DNA of 64,000 nucleotides from Geosiphon pyriformis (taxonomy: Eukaryota > Glomeromycota > Glomeromycetes > Archaeosporales > Geosiphonaceae), in contig JAAOMT010000128.1 in assembly GCA_016748015.1 (NCBI GenBank), positions 1,270,607 to 1,334,606 of the forward strand, in the 5' to 3' direction. Positions within the stretch are counted from its first letter, which is position 1. Every line of letters begins with the position of its first letter. Position numbers and translations under genes: made by a program. Under the pieces are notes generated by a model. It was not told the origin of the DNA. It made no database searches and was given only the letters and a program-made list of their open reading frames with translations. Below are positions 47,883 to 59,738 of this stretch, piece after piece.

Positions 47883-49670
47883 GTGGCAGAATCAGAAACT
47901 ATAGGAGCAAACCATTTAGGATTCACAAAATCCTTATTTCAACACTATTGTCAATACTTGGGATTAAACCACAATCATATATTCGCCAAATCAGTCTTCA
48001 ATTTCTATGTCAATGAAAAGATTTCCTCTTTATTAGGAACACCAGTGAATACTGAATCAGCAAGAAAAACTTTCTATAAGGAATTAATTCAAAACACCAA
48101 CCTACCAACAAATCATAATTTTGCATCTATCATCACTGAGATCAACAAAGAAATTGAACATCACACTCAACAAAGATACCCAATTACATACACTAGTAAA
48201 GGCAAGGGAAAATTACAAACACCAGCAGTAACACCCAGAAAAATACAGCCACCTGCTTGAAAGAAAAACAGAGTTGAATCCCCAAGCAACTCATCCTACC
48301 ACTATACACCTGGAAGCGCCATCAACATATCATCAACAGACACGTTCACATCAACTGCGACATCAGCATTTGGACAATTCCCATTCCAAAGTAGATAAAA
48401 AAAAACAGAATTGTTAGGACCATATGGTGAATACTTTGAGGGATTTAATTTGCAATCATCAACCCCATCGGGACTTTGATCACCACCACCTCCACCAGAT
48501 TTTGGAATCTCTGATCCATGGGAAGCAGCGGAATCAGAAAAGGAGGAAGAAGAATTAGAGAATCAAAAATTCACTTACAAGCACTCGATTACTGAAAATC
48601 CGGAAGTTGAAACCCTGAACATTCAAACTCAGCAACAGTTAAAAAATCCAGAAATCGAAACTCCGAATATTCGAATGCCGCCAAATCAAAGAAATCAAAA
48701 CCCTGAATTAATTAATCAGCAAAACTTACCTCTGGTAATTGTCATCGATCAACCACCAATTAATCCCGTAGCCAAACTCATACAACAGCCACTTCAACTA
48801 TCACCCCAACAGCCAGGACAACAACAACTGCTTCAACAGCCACTACAATCACCTAACTTAGATCCAATAGCCTACACACCAATCGCAAAACTTGACAACT
48901 TTACTGGTAAAGAGGATGATACTCAAATATGGCTAAACAATGTAAAAAAAGCCATCACAGCCAATGGATGGAATGATGCTTAAACAATGCAAGCCATTCC
49001 CTACTTTTTCAAGGATACCACCAATTCATGGTATCAGAGCTTGGTTAATAAACCACAAGATTTCAATGCCTTCAAAGTGGAATTTCTAAGATACTTCAGC
49101 AACAATAACAGCATCAATTGCCTAGTTAATGCATTCACCACCATAAAACAAGGAGAAACTGAAGCAGTCACCACTTACCTGAGATGCTTCCATCGAAACC
49201 TATGCCAAATTCAAGCAATTGACGCCAATTATTTCACAGCACCACAGATACTCAATCAGTTTATTCATGGCCTACACAGCAGTATCTTGCAACATATACG
49301 TTCATTGCATCCAGGTATCCTTCAAGACGCAGTTACACGCGCCAGATATTTTGAATCTGCCAAGTCAGAGGCTAACCACGCCCAAGCCATTAACCTAGTA
49401 ATAAACAGATTATCTGAATTGGATTCCAAATTGGAGAAGTTCAGTGAATTAATTAATAAGAGATTGGAAGGATACTTAGCTGACAATCATGTCATTTATC
49501 AGCCTCTACAACGACACAATAATCAAGGAAATTCTAATCATGGCCAAAATCAACTACATCCATCTTTATCGACCAATCAACAGTGGCAACAGGAAACGCA
49601 TATCTGCCACTATTGTGGTAAACAAGGACATATCCAAATTGACTGTTGCCAGCGCCTAAATAACCAATAA
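47883..49670 (+). pseudogene. Element A gag with CCHC zinc knuckle
   Basis: One frame from GTG at 47883 (VAESETIGANHLGFTKSLFQ) to TAA at 49668, broken by stops at 48258, 48396, 48477 and 48981. Residues to about 260 are Pro/Gln-rich. The capsid-like core begins LDNFTGKEDDTQIWLNNVKK and includes YFKDTTNSWYQSL-like and FLRYFSNNNS segments, typical of Ty3-type gag. A zinc knuckle C-x2-C-x4-H-x4-C (CHYCGKQGHIQIDC) lies at 49600-49645. No ATG opens the frame after an in-frame TGA just upstream; the GTG sits in AAAGTGGCA as in element B. Neighbouring 49671-49952 is a Pro/Gln/Tyr-rich linker with one stop. Confidence 0.8.
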
Positions 49671-49952
49671 TCGGGAAATCAATATCGAAACCCCAATTGT
49701 CGGTTCCAAACTCCGAATCATTATCCAAATCAGAGTCAAGACCAATATTGAAATAATTACCTGCCCATGATGCAACAACCAATCTATCAACTGTCAGTAT
49801 ATCAACCTTCGATTCCTCAGCCGCAGCCACAAGTAATATATCAACCGCAGCCACAAATTATTTATCAACCCCAACCAATTTAAACACCAACCCAGAACCC
49901 AGCTCAAATAACATCAGGCAACCCTCGATTCAGAGTCACTCAAAACTGGAGA

Positions 49953-50759
49953 TTGGCAATAGTTGTTTACCAACCAATCTCCAGTTCACTAAACCTACCA
50001 TCAGGATTATGCACCTGGAATTTAGATACCAGTCACATCCAAAACCCAAATTCTCAACATTATTTAAGTCTCCTAGTTACCCCAGAAAATGCCACATCTA
50101 ACAACACAGAATCCAATCAGCACATCCTTACCAACACCATTCCACCAGCAACCATCTCTAGTGACAAATCCCTAGCAGCCATCTTTCTTTTTGAACTTGA
50201 AGAAAACACACCAATACCGTTATTCAGTAGAGCCGCCCTCGAAGAGAAACCCATAACAGCAATGTACATGGATGCCAGAGTTGATGGTCACTCCATCAAA
50301 CTCATCCTAGATAGTGAATCAGCTGGCAGCATAATCACTAAACAACTCATGGATCAATTAGGTCACCGAGTTGATCGAGCTGCCAGCACCAGAATCATCA
50401 CAGCCAATGGAGTGACCAAAACTCCAATTGGCAAAATTGACAATTTCCCTTTTGAAGTCAATAGCATCGTAACTCCCATTAAAGTTCTAGTAATGGAAGC
50501 CACTCAATACCAAGCTTTCGTTGGTAATGACTGGCTATTCAAAGTTAATGCAACATTAGACTGGAACATCCAGGAACTTCAGCTAATGTATCAGGGCCAA
50601 CACATATGTGTCCCAGCCATGTGTGGCCACTTCAAAACTCCTCCAAGAGAGAAACTATTAATTGAGCTGGAGAAGGAGAAAGAAAAGCCTACCTGGGAAG
50701 CCTACCAAGTATTGTGGGCTGACGAAGAGCACAATGAGCTGCCGCCAATACTCTCTTAA
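49953..50759 (+). pseudogene. Element A retropepsin-type protease
   Basis: Same frame as gag. The retropepsin active site reads LILDSESAGSIIT at about 50302-50340: the expected Asp-Ser-Gly has become Asp-Ser-Glu, a G->A change, so the enzyme should be dead. The flap/second lobe (ITANGVTKTPIGKIDNFPFE, then VLVMEATQYQAFVGNDWL) matches the protease of element B. An acidic tail (WEAYQVLWADEEHNELPPIL) ends at a TAA (50757); the frame then continues up to the B insertion. Confidence 0.8.
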
Positions 50760-51060
50760 GACAACAACAACAAGGGAAAAGGGAAACAAAAGGAAGAACT
50801 TACCTGGGAAACCGATGACCTGACATGAACCGACAATGATGATATTATCAGACGAAATTAGAAATATCATTTAGCATGAAACTATCTTATAATTCCTATC
50901 ATTAATTAGCATATATTATCGTTTCAAATTATTACTTATTACATTAGCAAAGAATGTCCGAAATTATCATTTAATTAATAACCCAAATTGTACACAACAC
51001 AAATGTAACCTAATTGCGATGATCAATCATGCAATACCCCGAACTATGTAACATTCAAAA

Positions 51061-51175
51061 GTTCGCTGAAATTTATAAAAATTTACCAAAATAATTGATA
51101 GTTCACCAAAATATCTAATAGTTCGCAGAAATAACTTGTAGTTCGCCGAAATATATCTTTAGTTCAGCAAAATTG
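51061..51175 (+). repeat. 20-bp tandem GTTCGC repeats in the B LTR
   Basis: Units begin at 51061, 51081, 51101, 51121, 51141 and 51162 with the consensus GTTCGCNGAAATA. The same array is in the 3' LTR at about 59925-60040 with altered CpG sites. Confidence 0.8.
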
Positions 51176-51726
51176 TAGAAAATAGCAAAGTTCACATAGA
51201 ATAGTGTTATAACAAGTTGTATAAAAGAAGAGCTTCTCTCTTCGAGAAAATATATCTTATTTTAGATTTATCTCTTAAAACCATTCCTATACACACAAAA
51301 AAAAATAAATATCAAATAATTCGAAAAACCAAATTCTTTAATTATTGTACTTGGAAAATCTCCAAAACCCAACTAACATTTCGAAATTGATTAGCTACCA
51401 ATTTCAGTAAACTGTTAGTAACTCCAGGCCTGAATAGAAAACGTTTCTCATAACAAAATTCTATTTCTGTTACATTTTTTTTATTTTTTTTTATTTTTCT
51501 TATTACAATTATTAGGGTAGTCTACAGACGAGATTCCTGTAGAAGAGTTGACTTTCACAGCAAAGTAACTACACATTTTTAGTGAGCTTCCAGACGAGCA
51601 ATTCTTGGGAAAGAGTTGACGTTTACTACAACGTAACTACATAAAGCAACTGGCATGGAATTGGCCATTCTACTCATAAGCCCAGCAAGTTCAAATTATA
51701 GGAGATAATTTGAAGTTAAAAATTCA

Positions 51727-51820
51727 GTTACTGGAGGTTCAATTACATCTAGAAAACGTGAATTCACAGCAAATAAGTATCAACAACATTACAGAAAAGA
51801 GACCAAAAACCTCCAGTAAC
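51727..51820 (+). repeat. Inverted repeat closing on the LTR end of element B
   Basis: GTTACTGGAGGTT (51727-51739) and AACCTCCAGTAAC (51808-51820) are perfect 13-bp complements; the loop is 68 nt. The 3' arm is the last 13 bases but one of the LTR. Confidence 0.8.
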
Positions 51821-51823
51821 ATT

Positions 51824-51835
51824 TGGTGCTCTTCC
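51824..51835 (+). other. Probable tRNA primer-binding site of element B
   Basis: TGGTGCTCTTCC starts two bases after the LTR and begins with TGG, complementary to a tRNA 3' CCA. Element A has TGATGCTCCC at the same place. I cannot say which tRNA. Confidence 0.5.
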
Positions 51836-51863
51836 ACGGAAATAACACAGCAACAAATTCAAA

Positions 51864-53651
51864 GTGGCAACTGCTTCAGACATCACAATCTTAGAGTACT
51901 ATCAATCGATTTACACACACTGCAAACAACAATTTGAAATATGCGACAGAATCATAGCTTTCAAGAAAACACTTTTTCAATACATCGAAAATCGAATCAA
52001 CGACTATCTCTTTGGAAACTATAACATTACAACAGTTAAAAGAGATCTTCTTGAAAACATACTACACTATTCCAACACTGAATCAGAAAACATTAGTGCT
52101 GAAGCTTGCACTACTTATTTTGAGGAACTCGATTATAATATCATTCGATTCTGTGAAGAAAAATATCCTGCAAATGCACAATTTGCCTTTGAACTCGAAT
52201 CTGAACCTGAAACCAGTAGCAACAAAAGACAAAAAGATAACCGACCTGTTCACACAACACCTAATACTTCCAAAATATCATTCAAACATTTACAAACACC
52301 TGAACAAGGAACCAGCTCAAAACTTCCACTTACTATCACACTTTTTCCAGCTTCACTTGCACAAACACAAACACCTAATTCACTCTTAAATCGATTTGTA
52401 AGACCAGAAGATTTTACATCACTCAGAAGTCCCATCAGACAACAAGAACCCCTTCAAACTAGTTCCAATCTTCTTGATTTTCTAGCTGAAAATCAAAGTG
52501 AACACTCTGAGACAGCAGCAAACGAAGAAAACAACTCTGAAATAACTGAAGAAGAATCAATAGACAGTGAAAATGAAGAAGACAAAATGACAACATACAT
52601 TGCAAAAATCCCTGACTTTAATGAAGAAGACATTGAGACCAGTCCTCAAGAATGGCTCGACCAAGTTACTAAAGCCAGAAATGCAAATGGATGGAATGCC
52701 ACCAGAATGTTAAGAACAATTTCATACTTTCTCAAAGGAACAGCAGAAGAATGGTTTGAAAACCTGGCCGCCTTATTCAATGATTGGAACGCTTTCAAAG
52801 CAGCCTTCCTTGAACAGTTCACCAACAATAATACCTCCATCACTCTTCACAATCATTTTCAAAATATCAAACAAGAACCCTCCAAATCTGTTATGACTTA
52901 TATTGAGAAATTCAACAAACTTCTCAGACGGATTCGCCAACTCAAGACAAACAATTATTATTCTGATGCTTAAATCTTGGATCAATTTATCACTGGTCTA
53001 AAAGATAAACTAATTAAAAAAGTTTGCCCACATGCGCCAAAAGATTTAAACTCTGCCATACAGCATGCGAAAAGATACGAAATGGCCATGGAAGAGGCCA
53101 ATCATACAAAACTTGTAAATTTGGCAATTAGAAAAACCAGCTCAGCAGCTGAGGAAAAAATTGACCAACTCACAAAGAAGGTTGAAAACTATTTTACCAA
53201 CCAACAACAACAAAGATATCAACCACCCCAAAGACAAAATCAAAATAACTTTGCACCACTTTCCAATAACCAGCCTCAGAATTGCCATTACTGTGGAATC
53301 TCTGGCCACTGGAAAAGAGATTGCAGAAAGCTACAACGAGACCAACAAAATAGGAGTAATCAATGTTACTCTCCACCACAGCAATCTTATTATCAACCAT
53401 TACCACCAGCTTACTATCCACCAAGACCCCAATACCAAAATAACTATTATCAGCCTGCCTTACAATTAATCCAACTGCAATACCAACAACCACCCACACA
53501 ACATTATCAAGTACCTGCTCGAAGACTGATTACACAAAATCAATTCACACCACAAAACCGATACCAAGTAAACAACAGTAGAATCAATTCGAACAACCAA
53601 TTGGTTCCCCAAAATACCACTCAACCAAGACCCAACCACTACCACACTTAA
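51864..53651 (+). pseudogene. Element B gag with CCHC zinc knuckle
   Basis: Open from GTG at 51864 (VATASDITILEYYQSIYTHC) to TAA at 52971-52973, then on in the same frame to TAA at 53649. The core WLDQVTKARNANGWNATRML and FLEQFTNNNTSITLHNHF is the Ty3-type capsid region. The zinc knuckle C-x2-C-x4-H-x4-C (CHYCGISGHWKRDC) is near 53283-53325. An acidic Glu-rich stretch precedes the core and a Gln/Tyr/Pro-rich tail follows. As in element A, the frame opens at AAAGTGGCA directly after an in-frame stop, without ATG. Best preserved gag in the window, broken by one internal stop. Confidence 0.82.
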
Positions 53652-53666
53652 TCCAGTTATTTAACA

Positions 53667-54320
53667 ATGCTAGAAGAACAGGATTTTCACCATACTGTAC
53701 TCTCGGAAGGTAGAGCTACAGCACAACAACAACAAAACCTTTCTTATAACCACACCATTATTCTATCAGCCCGAATTGCTGAAAATGCCAATCTCTCTGA
53801 TATCTTTCCTTTCGAATTTGAAGCAAATGAATCACCATTCTTGCTTAGCAATGCAGCGACTAATGAGCAAAAAGCCATCACTGCAATGTACACAGAAACT
53901 GAAGTAAAAGAAAAGCCAATTCACTTGATCCTAGACAGTGGATCCACCGGAAGCATTATCACCTACCAGTTAATACAACAGTTGAAAAGAAATGTCGACT
54001 GACCAGCTCAAACAGTAATCGTTACTGCTGATGGCATAAAAAAGACCCCAGTAGGAAAAATTAACAATTTTCTATTCACTCTTGATGGAATCACCATTTC
54101 AGTCAAAGTTCTTGTAATGGACGCACCCCAGTACCAAGCTCTCATCGGAAATGATTGGCTTCAAAAAGCCAATGCTAATCTGAATTGGGAAACACAAGAG
54201 TTAACAATCTCCTACCAAGGACAACACGCCTAGGTACCTGCCATTTGTGGTATATTTAACAAATGCTCTGAAAAAGCCCCGGCTTTTGAATTTGAACCAG
54301 AAGAAAAAAAACCAATAATC
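53667..54320 (+). pseudogene. Element B retropepsin-type protease
   Basis: Same frame as gag. Active site LILDSGSTGSIITYQ at about 53926-53970 keeps Asp-Ser-Gly. The second lobe (VTADGIKKTPVGKINNF, VLVMDAPQYQALIGNDWL) follows. Stops at about 54000 (TGA) and 54232 (TAG). It should process the Gag-Pol polyprotein if intact. Confidence 0.8.
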
Positions 54321-54329
54321 GAAACATTC

Positions 54330-55040
54330 ATGGCTTTTGGATCAACGTTCAACTGGGCCGATGAAACAGAACAAGAACATTTTATTCCACACACTAAACC
54401 CAAAACCTCTGGATGGAATATACTTTACTCAAAACCTGAACCAAGAAAACAATACCCCTATATTCCCCTTAAAGGTAAGGATTGCCACAAGAAACTATCA
54501 TCAATGGGAGTCTGCATTTTACCTGAAGAAGAATATGAGAATCATACTTGTTATTACTGCAAGGCTTGCCACAGAGAGTGATGGAGCCATCTAATAAAAA
54601 GGAGCAGAAAATGGGACAACACCCCTTGTTTGACTTGTGGAGATATGCTACTGGAGGAATGCAATTGGATTGATATAGCAATGAGAGGAGGCGTCTGCGA
54701 TCAGACCTGCCAATATGTTTTATCAATTTCAGAAAAAGTAAAAAGAGGAACACTCTTTAATGCAGCATACAACAGTGCTCTTAACAAACTTTATCATTAC
54801 CCTCATGATGCCGAGATAATTTTCAACTTAGCAATGGCATTAATTAATAGAGCTACCAAAGAAGATGTTCGTCAAATGAAAGAAGCAGAATACATTGAAT
54901 ACACTATGGAATTAGCTGGATTCGATTACGAAGATGAAGTAGAAGTCTACCACCAAATTGCAAGTCACACCTACCCAACCCAAGAAGCTCAAATTTAACA
55001 ATTAGAGCAAATAAACATTAGGCTATGTGAAGAATACATT
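54330..55040 (+). pseudogene. Element B Cys-rich region between protease and dUTPase
   Basis: Same frame. Cys pairs recur: CHKKLSSMGVC, CYYCKACHRE, CLTCGDMLLEEC, CDQTC and, after a helical Glu/Ala-rich part, CEEYIMLCNEQWCPEC near 55030-55075. The same pattern is in element A (60838-61435), so it is a conserved domain, perhaps two zinc ribbons around a helical segment. Stops at 54579 (TGA) and 54996 (TAA). Function unknown. Confidence 0.6.
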
Positions 55041-55856
55041 ATGCTTTGCAATGAACAGTGGTGTCCTGAATGCTATGCTCTTAGTATCCCCTTGTCCAGC
55101 GAAAATGATAAGAATGAAATTGAATTTGGAGAACCTAAAGAAATGGAAGAAATTAAAACAACACCCATCTACTTTATCGAAAATCAGCCTGCCTTACAAC
55201 TTAAATACTTCAACAACAATGAACAAGGAATAAAATCTGAAAAAACACATGAAATTAATGCTGGATATGACCTAAGATATTCAGGCAAGGATACTCTTGT
55301 TCTCAAACCCAAATCTCTCACAAAAATCAATCTCAAAATTGCACTCAAAATCCCGTCAGGAGCAATAGTTCAAATCACCTTCCGGTCCTCTCTGGCAAGC
55401 AAAGGAATCAATGTCAGAAGAGGAATAATTAATGCTGGATATACTGGAGACATAACAGTGATGCTTCAAAATGAAACTGACAAACCATTCAAGATCGAAC
55501 ATGCTGAAAAAATTGCCCAAGCTATTTACCTACCCTTAATCAACATTTCGGGTTTGCAACTAGTCAATCAAAAAGAACAATTAGGAAAAAGTGATAGAGA
55601 AACCCAAGGTTTTGGTTCAACTGGACGATTCACAGTTCCAGTTAATATAGCTCTTAACACACAGAATGAATCCCACCAGATTCTCAGACTCCCACAACTG
55701 ATTACTATCTCACCCTTTGGAGAACATCCGGAAATCTACACCTGCCCAAAGCTAACAACCACACAACAAATTTTTGAGTCCAATGAACAAGTTTGCTTGG
55801 AACATAATATTTCGATCTCAAACATTTATATTCCAGAAGGAACAAAGAAAGTCTGA
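55041..55856 (+). pseudogene. Element B dUTPase domain and following beta-rich linker
   Basis: 271 codons without a stop, in frame with gag and protease. All five trimeric dUTPase motifs can be placed: INAGYDLRYSG (1), FRSSLASKG (2), GIINAGYTGDI (3), EKIAQAIYLP (4) and RETQGFGSTGRF (5). The usual catalytic Asp of motif 3 (IDAGY) is Asn here, a G->A change. dUTPase hydrolyses dUTP to dUMP and keeps uracil out of new DNA. The stretch after motif 5 is conserved in element A and has no name I know. Confidence 0.8.
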
Positions 55857-56039
55857 GTTACTTTTTACAACCCCAATAATTACCCCATAATTTTATTAAA
55901 TAATTTAGAAATTGGAGTTATTCACAGTAATATATTTCAACAAAAATTACCCCAAATAGTTTCCAATTTCTCTGAAATTATTGGACATTCAATACCAAAA
56001 ACCAACTCTAACCCCAGCTCTGAAAACTACCATGTTGTC

Positions 56040-57466
56040 ATGGAAAAACTATCTCGAATCAACATGGAACAACTTGAAGCACAACAACAGACCCAGCTCA
56101 AAGAGCTAATTGCAGAATTTGCTGACATTTTTGCCGAAAACAACAATGACTTAGGAAGAACTAATTTGGTTCAACACCAAATCTATACAGGAGATGCCAA
56201 ACCAAGGCAACAACAAGCCTACCGAGTTGTCCCAGAAAGTCACCAATTTATCCGAGAAGAAGTACAATGGATGCTTAACAATGGGCTTATTCAATCATCA
56301 ATAAGCCCATAGGCCTCATCTGTGGTCCTAGTTAAAAAGAAAAATGGAAAGATATGATTTTGTGTTGATTACCGACAACTCAACAGTGTCACCATTGGGG
56401 ATACCTATTCTCTTTCCCGAATTGATGACATGTTGGATGCCCTTGGAAAATCCAAATACTTTTCAACATTAGATTTAGAGAGTGAATACTGACAAGTTGC
56501 TATGGATCCCAAAAACCACCCCAAAACAGCATTCACCATTCAAGGAGGAAATTACGAGTTCAATGTAATGTCTTTTGGATTATGCAATGCACTAGCAACA
56601 TTCCAAAGACTCATGGATGTTGTTTACAAAGGCCTCCTTTGGAAATCAGTAGTAGTTTATCTTGATGACACTGATGTTTATTCACCATCTTTCAAGCTAT
56701 ATTTAATTCACCTGTGAGAAGTTTTTCAATGATTACAGAAAGCAGGATTGAAACTGAACATTGAAAAATGCTACTTCGGAAAAACAAGTTTAGCTTTTCT
56801 TGGTCACATTGTTAGCAAAGATGGAATTAAACCAGACCCCAGAAAAATCAGTACTGTCAAGAACTTCAAGACTCCACAAAATACCACAGAATTAAGAGGA
56901 TTTATTGGATTAGCATTCTATTACTGAAAATTCATTAAAGAATTCTCAGAAATTGCAAAACCCCTCAACCAGCTTACTACTAAAAATGTCGAATACAAAT
57001 AGACAGAAGAACACCAAAATGCCTTCGAGATACTTAAGGAAAAACTCACAACAGCTCCAATCCTCGCCTATCCAGATTTCAGCAACTGATTCCGATTAGC
57101 AACTGACACCCCTTATACTGCCTTTGGTGTTATCCTATCACAGTTAAATAACAATGGAAATGAGCGAGTAATTGCTTATGCTAGTAAAACATTAAAGTCA
57201 GCTGAAAAGAACTACCCCGCAACAGAATTAGAAACCGCAGTAGTAATCTGGGCCCTACATCACTTCAACCTTTACCTCAGACCCAAAGAATTTGATATTA
57301 TCATTGATAATATTGGACTTAAATGGCTTCAAAACAAAAACACCCAGCTGAATGCAAAACAAACTCGATGGACAGGATTTTTAGCTAATTACCAATATAT
57401 TGTATACCACAAATTAAGAAAACTCCACACCAACATTGATTGTCTCTCAAGAATGAGGCAAGATTA
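56040..57466 (+). pseudogene. Element B reverse transcriptase and RNase H
   Basis: Same frame as gag, from MEKLSRINMEQLEAQQQTQL. RT motifs: VDYRQLNSVT, FSTLDLESEY, MSFGLCNALATFQRLMDVVY and VVVYLDDTDVYS with the YLDD catalytic pair at about 56655-56670. Then the thumb/connection (FLGHIVSKDGIKPDPRKI) and RNase H (a D...E...D set including LATDTPYTAFGVILSQ and NYPATELETAVVIWALHHF). At least ten stops, most at Trp or Arg positions, so it is dead. The frame ends at TAG 57465 and shifts before integrase. Confidence 0.82.
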
Positions 57467-57516
57467 GAAAACAAAACCAACACCCAATTGAATTAACAGC
57501 ATCAAAACAACAAACA

Positions 57517-58901
57517 ATGAACCCCGAAAACTACAACAATCTCAAACAATATTTGGAGACATTAACAATCCCAACAGATTGGTCCCCAGACGAAAAACAT
57601 CGGTTACAACAACAAGCCAAACAATATTTTCTACACAACAACATTATCTATAATCGAAATTTCAAAAACCCAACCAAACCACTCAGATTAATACAAGAAC
57701 AGGAAAAAAAGACCATTTTATACAATATGCATTCAGATCCTTCATCAGCACACTTTGGAAAAGATAGCACCACCCAAAGAACACTAGAATACTACTTTTG
57801 GCCTCGAATGAGAAAAGACATTCACAAATATATCGAATCTTGTGATAGTTGTCAAAGAAGAGGAGGAACTTGCTCTACAGAACTTTTAAATCCAATCAAA
57901 GTTGGACAGTCTTTTGACAGAGTTGGTATCAATTTAGTCGGACCACTATCTATTACCACTCAAGGAAACTGTTATATTGCAGTAGCTGTAGACTATCTTA
58001 CTAAATGGCCTGAAGCCAGAGCCATTCAACAAGCAGATGCAAAATCAGTAGCAAATTTCATCTACAAAGACATCATTTATAGACATGGATGTCCAATTGA
58101 ACTTTTATCCGATCAAGGAACACACTTTGTGAACAACCTGATACAAGAAATTTGTGAACGATTCAATGTCAAAAGACCTCTGTCTTCGCCCTACCATTTA
58201 CAAACAAACGGACTTGTGGAACGTTTTAACAGAACATTGTGTGAGTCATTAGCCAAAGTCTCAACCGATTTTGAGCAAGAATGGGATCTCTTTATTCTAT
58301 CAGTGTTACTAGCATATAGGACATTAAAACAAAATACCATGAAACACACACCATTTGATTTAACTTATGGAAGGATGGCAACGTTACCAATTAGTTTCAC
58401 AGTAGAAACATACCCAGCATACCGATCGATGAAAACAATTTCCAAAAAATGCTTCAGCGAAGAGCCTACACTCTGCTTAGCACATTGGAAGGAAAACGAC
58501 AAATAGCAGCCACCCATATTGAACACTCCTAAGCTCAACAAAAAGAACAGCATGATGACAAATTGCCTTCAATCACCAATAAATTTAAAATTGGAAACAA
58601 AGTTCTCTTACACAGAACTAAAGCTGAAAAACAATGGAGTGGAAAATTTGAAAATAAATGGGATGGACTATTCTTTATCCATGAAGTCCTAGGCAATGGA
58701 TCATACAAGCTAAGACTTGATGACAAAATCCTAGCAAAAGTTGCACATGGAGATCGTTTGAAACACTATCATTCCAGAAACAATCCTGAACTATTAATTC
58801 CACAAATTGGTACACATTCCCCTTTGGTCAGTCCTGAAGATATTCCCCAAAACTTAGAACCAATAGTTGTCATTGAACAACCTTCCAACCTGAACACTTA
58901 A
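57517..58901 (+). pseudogene. Element B integrase
   Basis: An open 329-codon frame (57517-58506) shifted relative to RT, then a return near 58420-58500 to the gag-pol frame, ending at 58901. The HHCC zinc finger is present (HSDPSSAHFGKD...CDSCQRRGG), as is the D,D,E core: VAVDYLTKWPEARA, LLSDQGTHFVN and LQTNGLVERFNRTL. The C-terminal DNA-binding part (NKFKIGNKVLLHRTKAEKQW, then GNGSYKLR) follows the second shift. No chromodomain is seen. It would insert the cDNA copy into the genome. Confidence 0.82.
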
Positions 58902-59018
58902 TTTAATTTTAACTAGTTATTCTCTTATAATTTAGAAACAATCTCACAAAAACAAAACAAAAATAACATAAAAACCCATACACCAAAAATAATTTTTATT
59001 TTTTTTCAATTGCTTATA

Positions 59019-59738
59019 ATGACTATTCCTCAAAACATTCAACAATTATCCCAAAAACTAATGTTAGCTTTAAAAACAATACCCGAATTATCCATTACTG
59101 TTATTGGAAACCACATTAATTATACCCAAACAGAAGTAGTTACAAATTTAGCCCCAAATTCACGAAAATATCACCCATATAAAAAGAACACAAGAAGTTA
59201 TACTGGAATTCATCTGCCAGAACTTTTAAAGCTTGCTTTAAGAGAAAATCTAATGCTCACTCTGATTAGTATTCCACCAAATGCTACAATTCAACAAAAA
59301 CTTCAACTGTGTCTCAATGAGGAAAACACTGAATATCCTCCAATCTATAGATTTTTTCACATTGGAAAAACACTCTACGAACGGAAACTGGAACTTACAA
59401 CAGCAAACCTCACAAAAAAAGCTATTCAGAAACAACTCCACAACGAATTCAAGACAACAGCTGGATTAACAAACAGTCACTACAGGCTTAGAGCTGCTCT
59501 TAGACTTTATGACCTATTCCACACCTGTGAAAACATACTACAAAACCCAATTTTTCAACCTTTGAAGATTCAATATATTGGAAAGCTCACAGAACTGAAA
59601 TTTCAACAATTTTCAGACCAAATTTCTTCAATAATTTTGGATTATTATCTGGAAATAACAGACAGTACTTGGACTTCGACGGAGCTCAGTCTTGAGGAGG
59701 AGGTTATGTTACTAAACGAAATTAGAAATATCATTTAG
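59019..59738 (+). CDS. Intact extra ORF of element B, unknown function
   Basis: ATG at 59019 (MTIPQNIQQLSQKLMLALKT) to TAG at 59738, 239 aa, no internal stop although the gag-pol of the same element has more than fifteen. It sits between integrase and the 3' LTR, the place of env in retroviruses; its last about 30 nt lie inside the LTR. There is no signal peptide and no membrane segment. The protein is mixed charged and Leu/Thr/Asn-rich, and probably helical (ANLTKKAIQKQLHNEFKTTA; RLRAALRLYDLFHTCENI). I recognise no domain. A regulatory or nucleic-acid-binding accessory protein is possible, but only a guess. Confidence 0.55.
   Translation: MTIPQNIQQLSQKLMLALKTIPELSITVIGNHINYTQTEVVTNLAPNSRKYHPYKKNTRSYTGIHLPELLKLALRENLMLTLISIPPNATIQQKLQLCLNEENTEYPPIYRFFHIGKTLYERKLELTTANLTKKAIQKQLHNEFKTTAGLTNSHYRLRAALRLYDLFHTCENILQNPIFQPLKIQYIGKLTELKFQQFSDQISSIILDYYLEITDSTWTSTELSLEEEVMLLNEIRNII
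59694..59703 (+). other. Polypurine tract of element B
   Basis: GAGGAGGAGG ends three bases before the 3' LTR, the expected site for plus-strand priming. It is part of the extra ORF. Confidence 0.6.

Larger units (their letters stand above)
50843..51821 (+). repeat. 5' LTR of element B
   Basis: 979 bp; aligns end to end with 59707-60689. Starts TATTATCAGACGAAATTAG (TG changed to TA) and ends CTCCAGTAACA. Contains six 20-bp tandem GTTCGC units and a duplicated GACGAG...GTTGAC...GTAACTAC block near 51515-51645. Confidence 0.88.

Noticed and set aside
51864-57466. In-frame TGA codons as recoded Trp or stop read-through
   Set aside because: Stops in gag-pol include TAA, TAG and TGA at Trp, Arg and Gln positions, and host genes here use TGG for Trp and end in TGA. 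Mutation explains them better.
59019-59738. Envelope gene
   Set aside because: There is no signal peptide, membrane anchor or Cys pattern; position alone does not support env.
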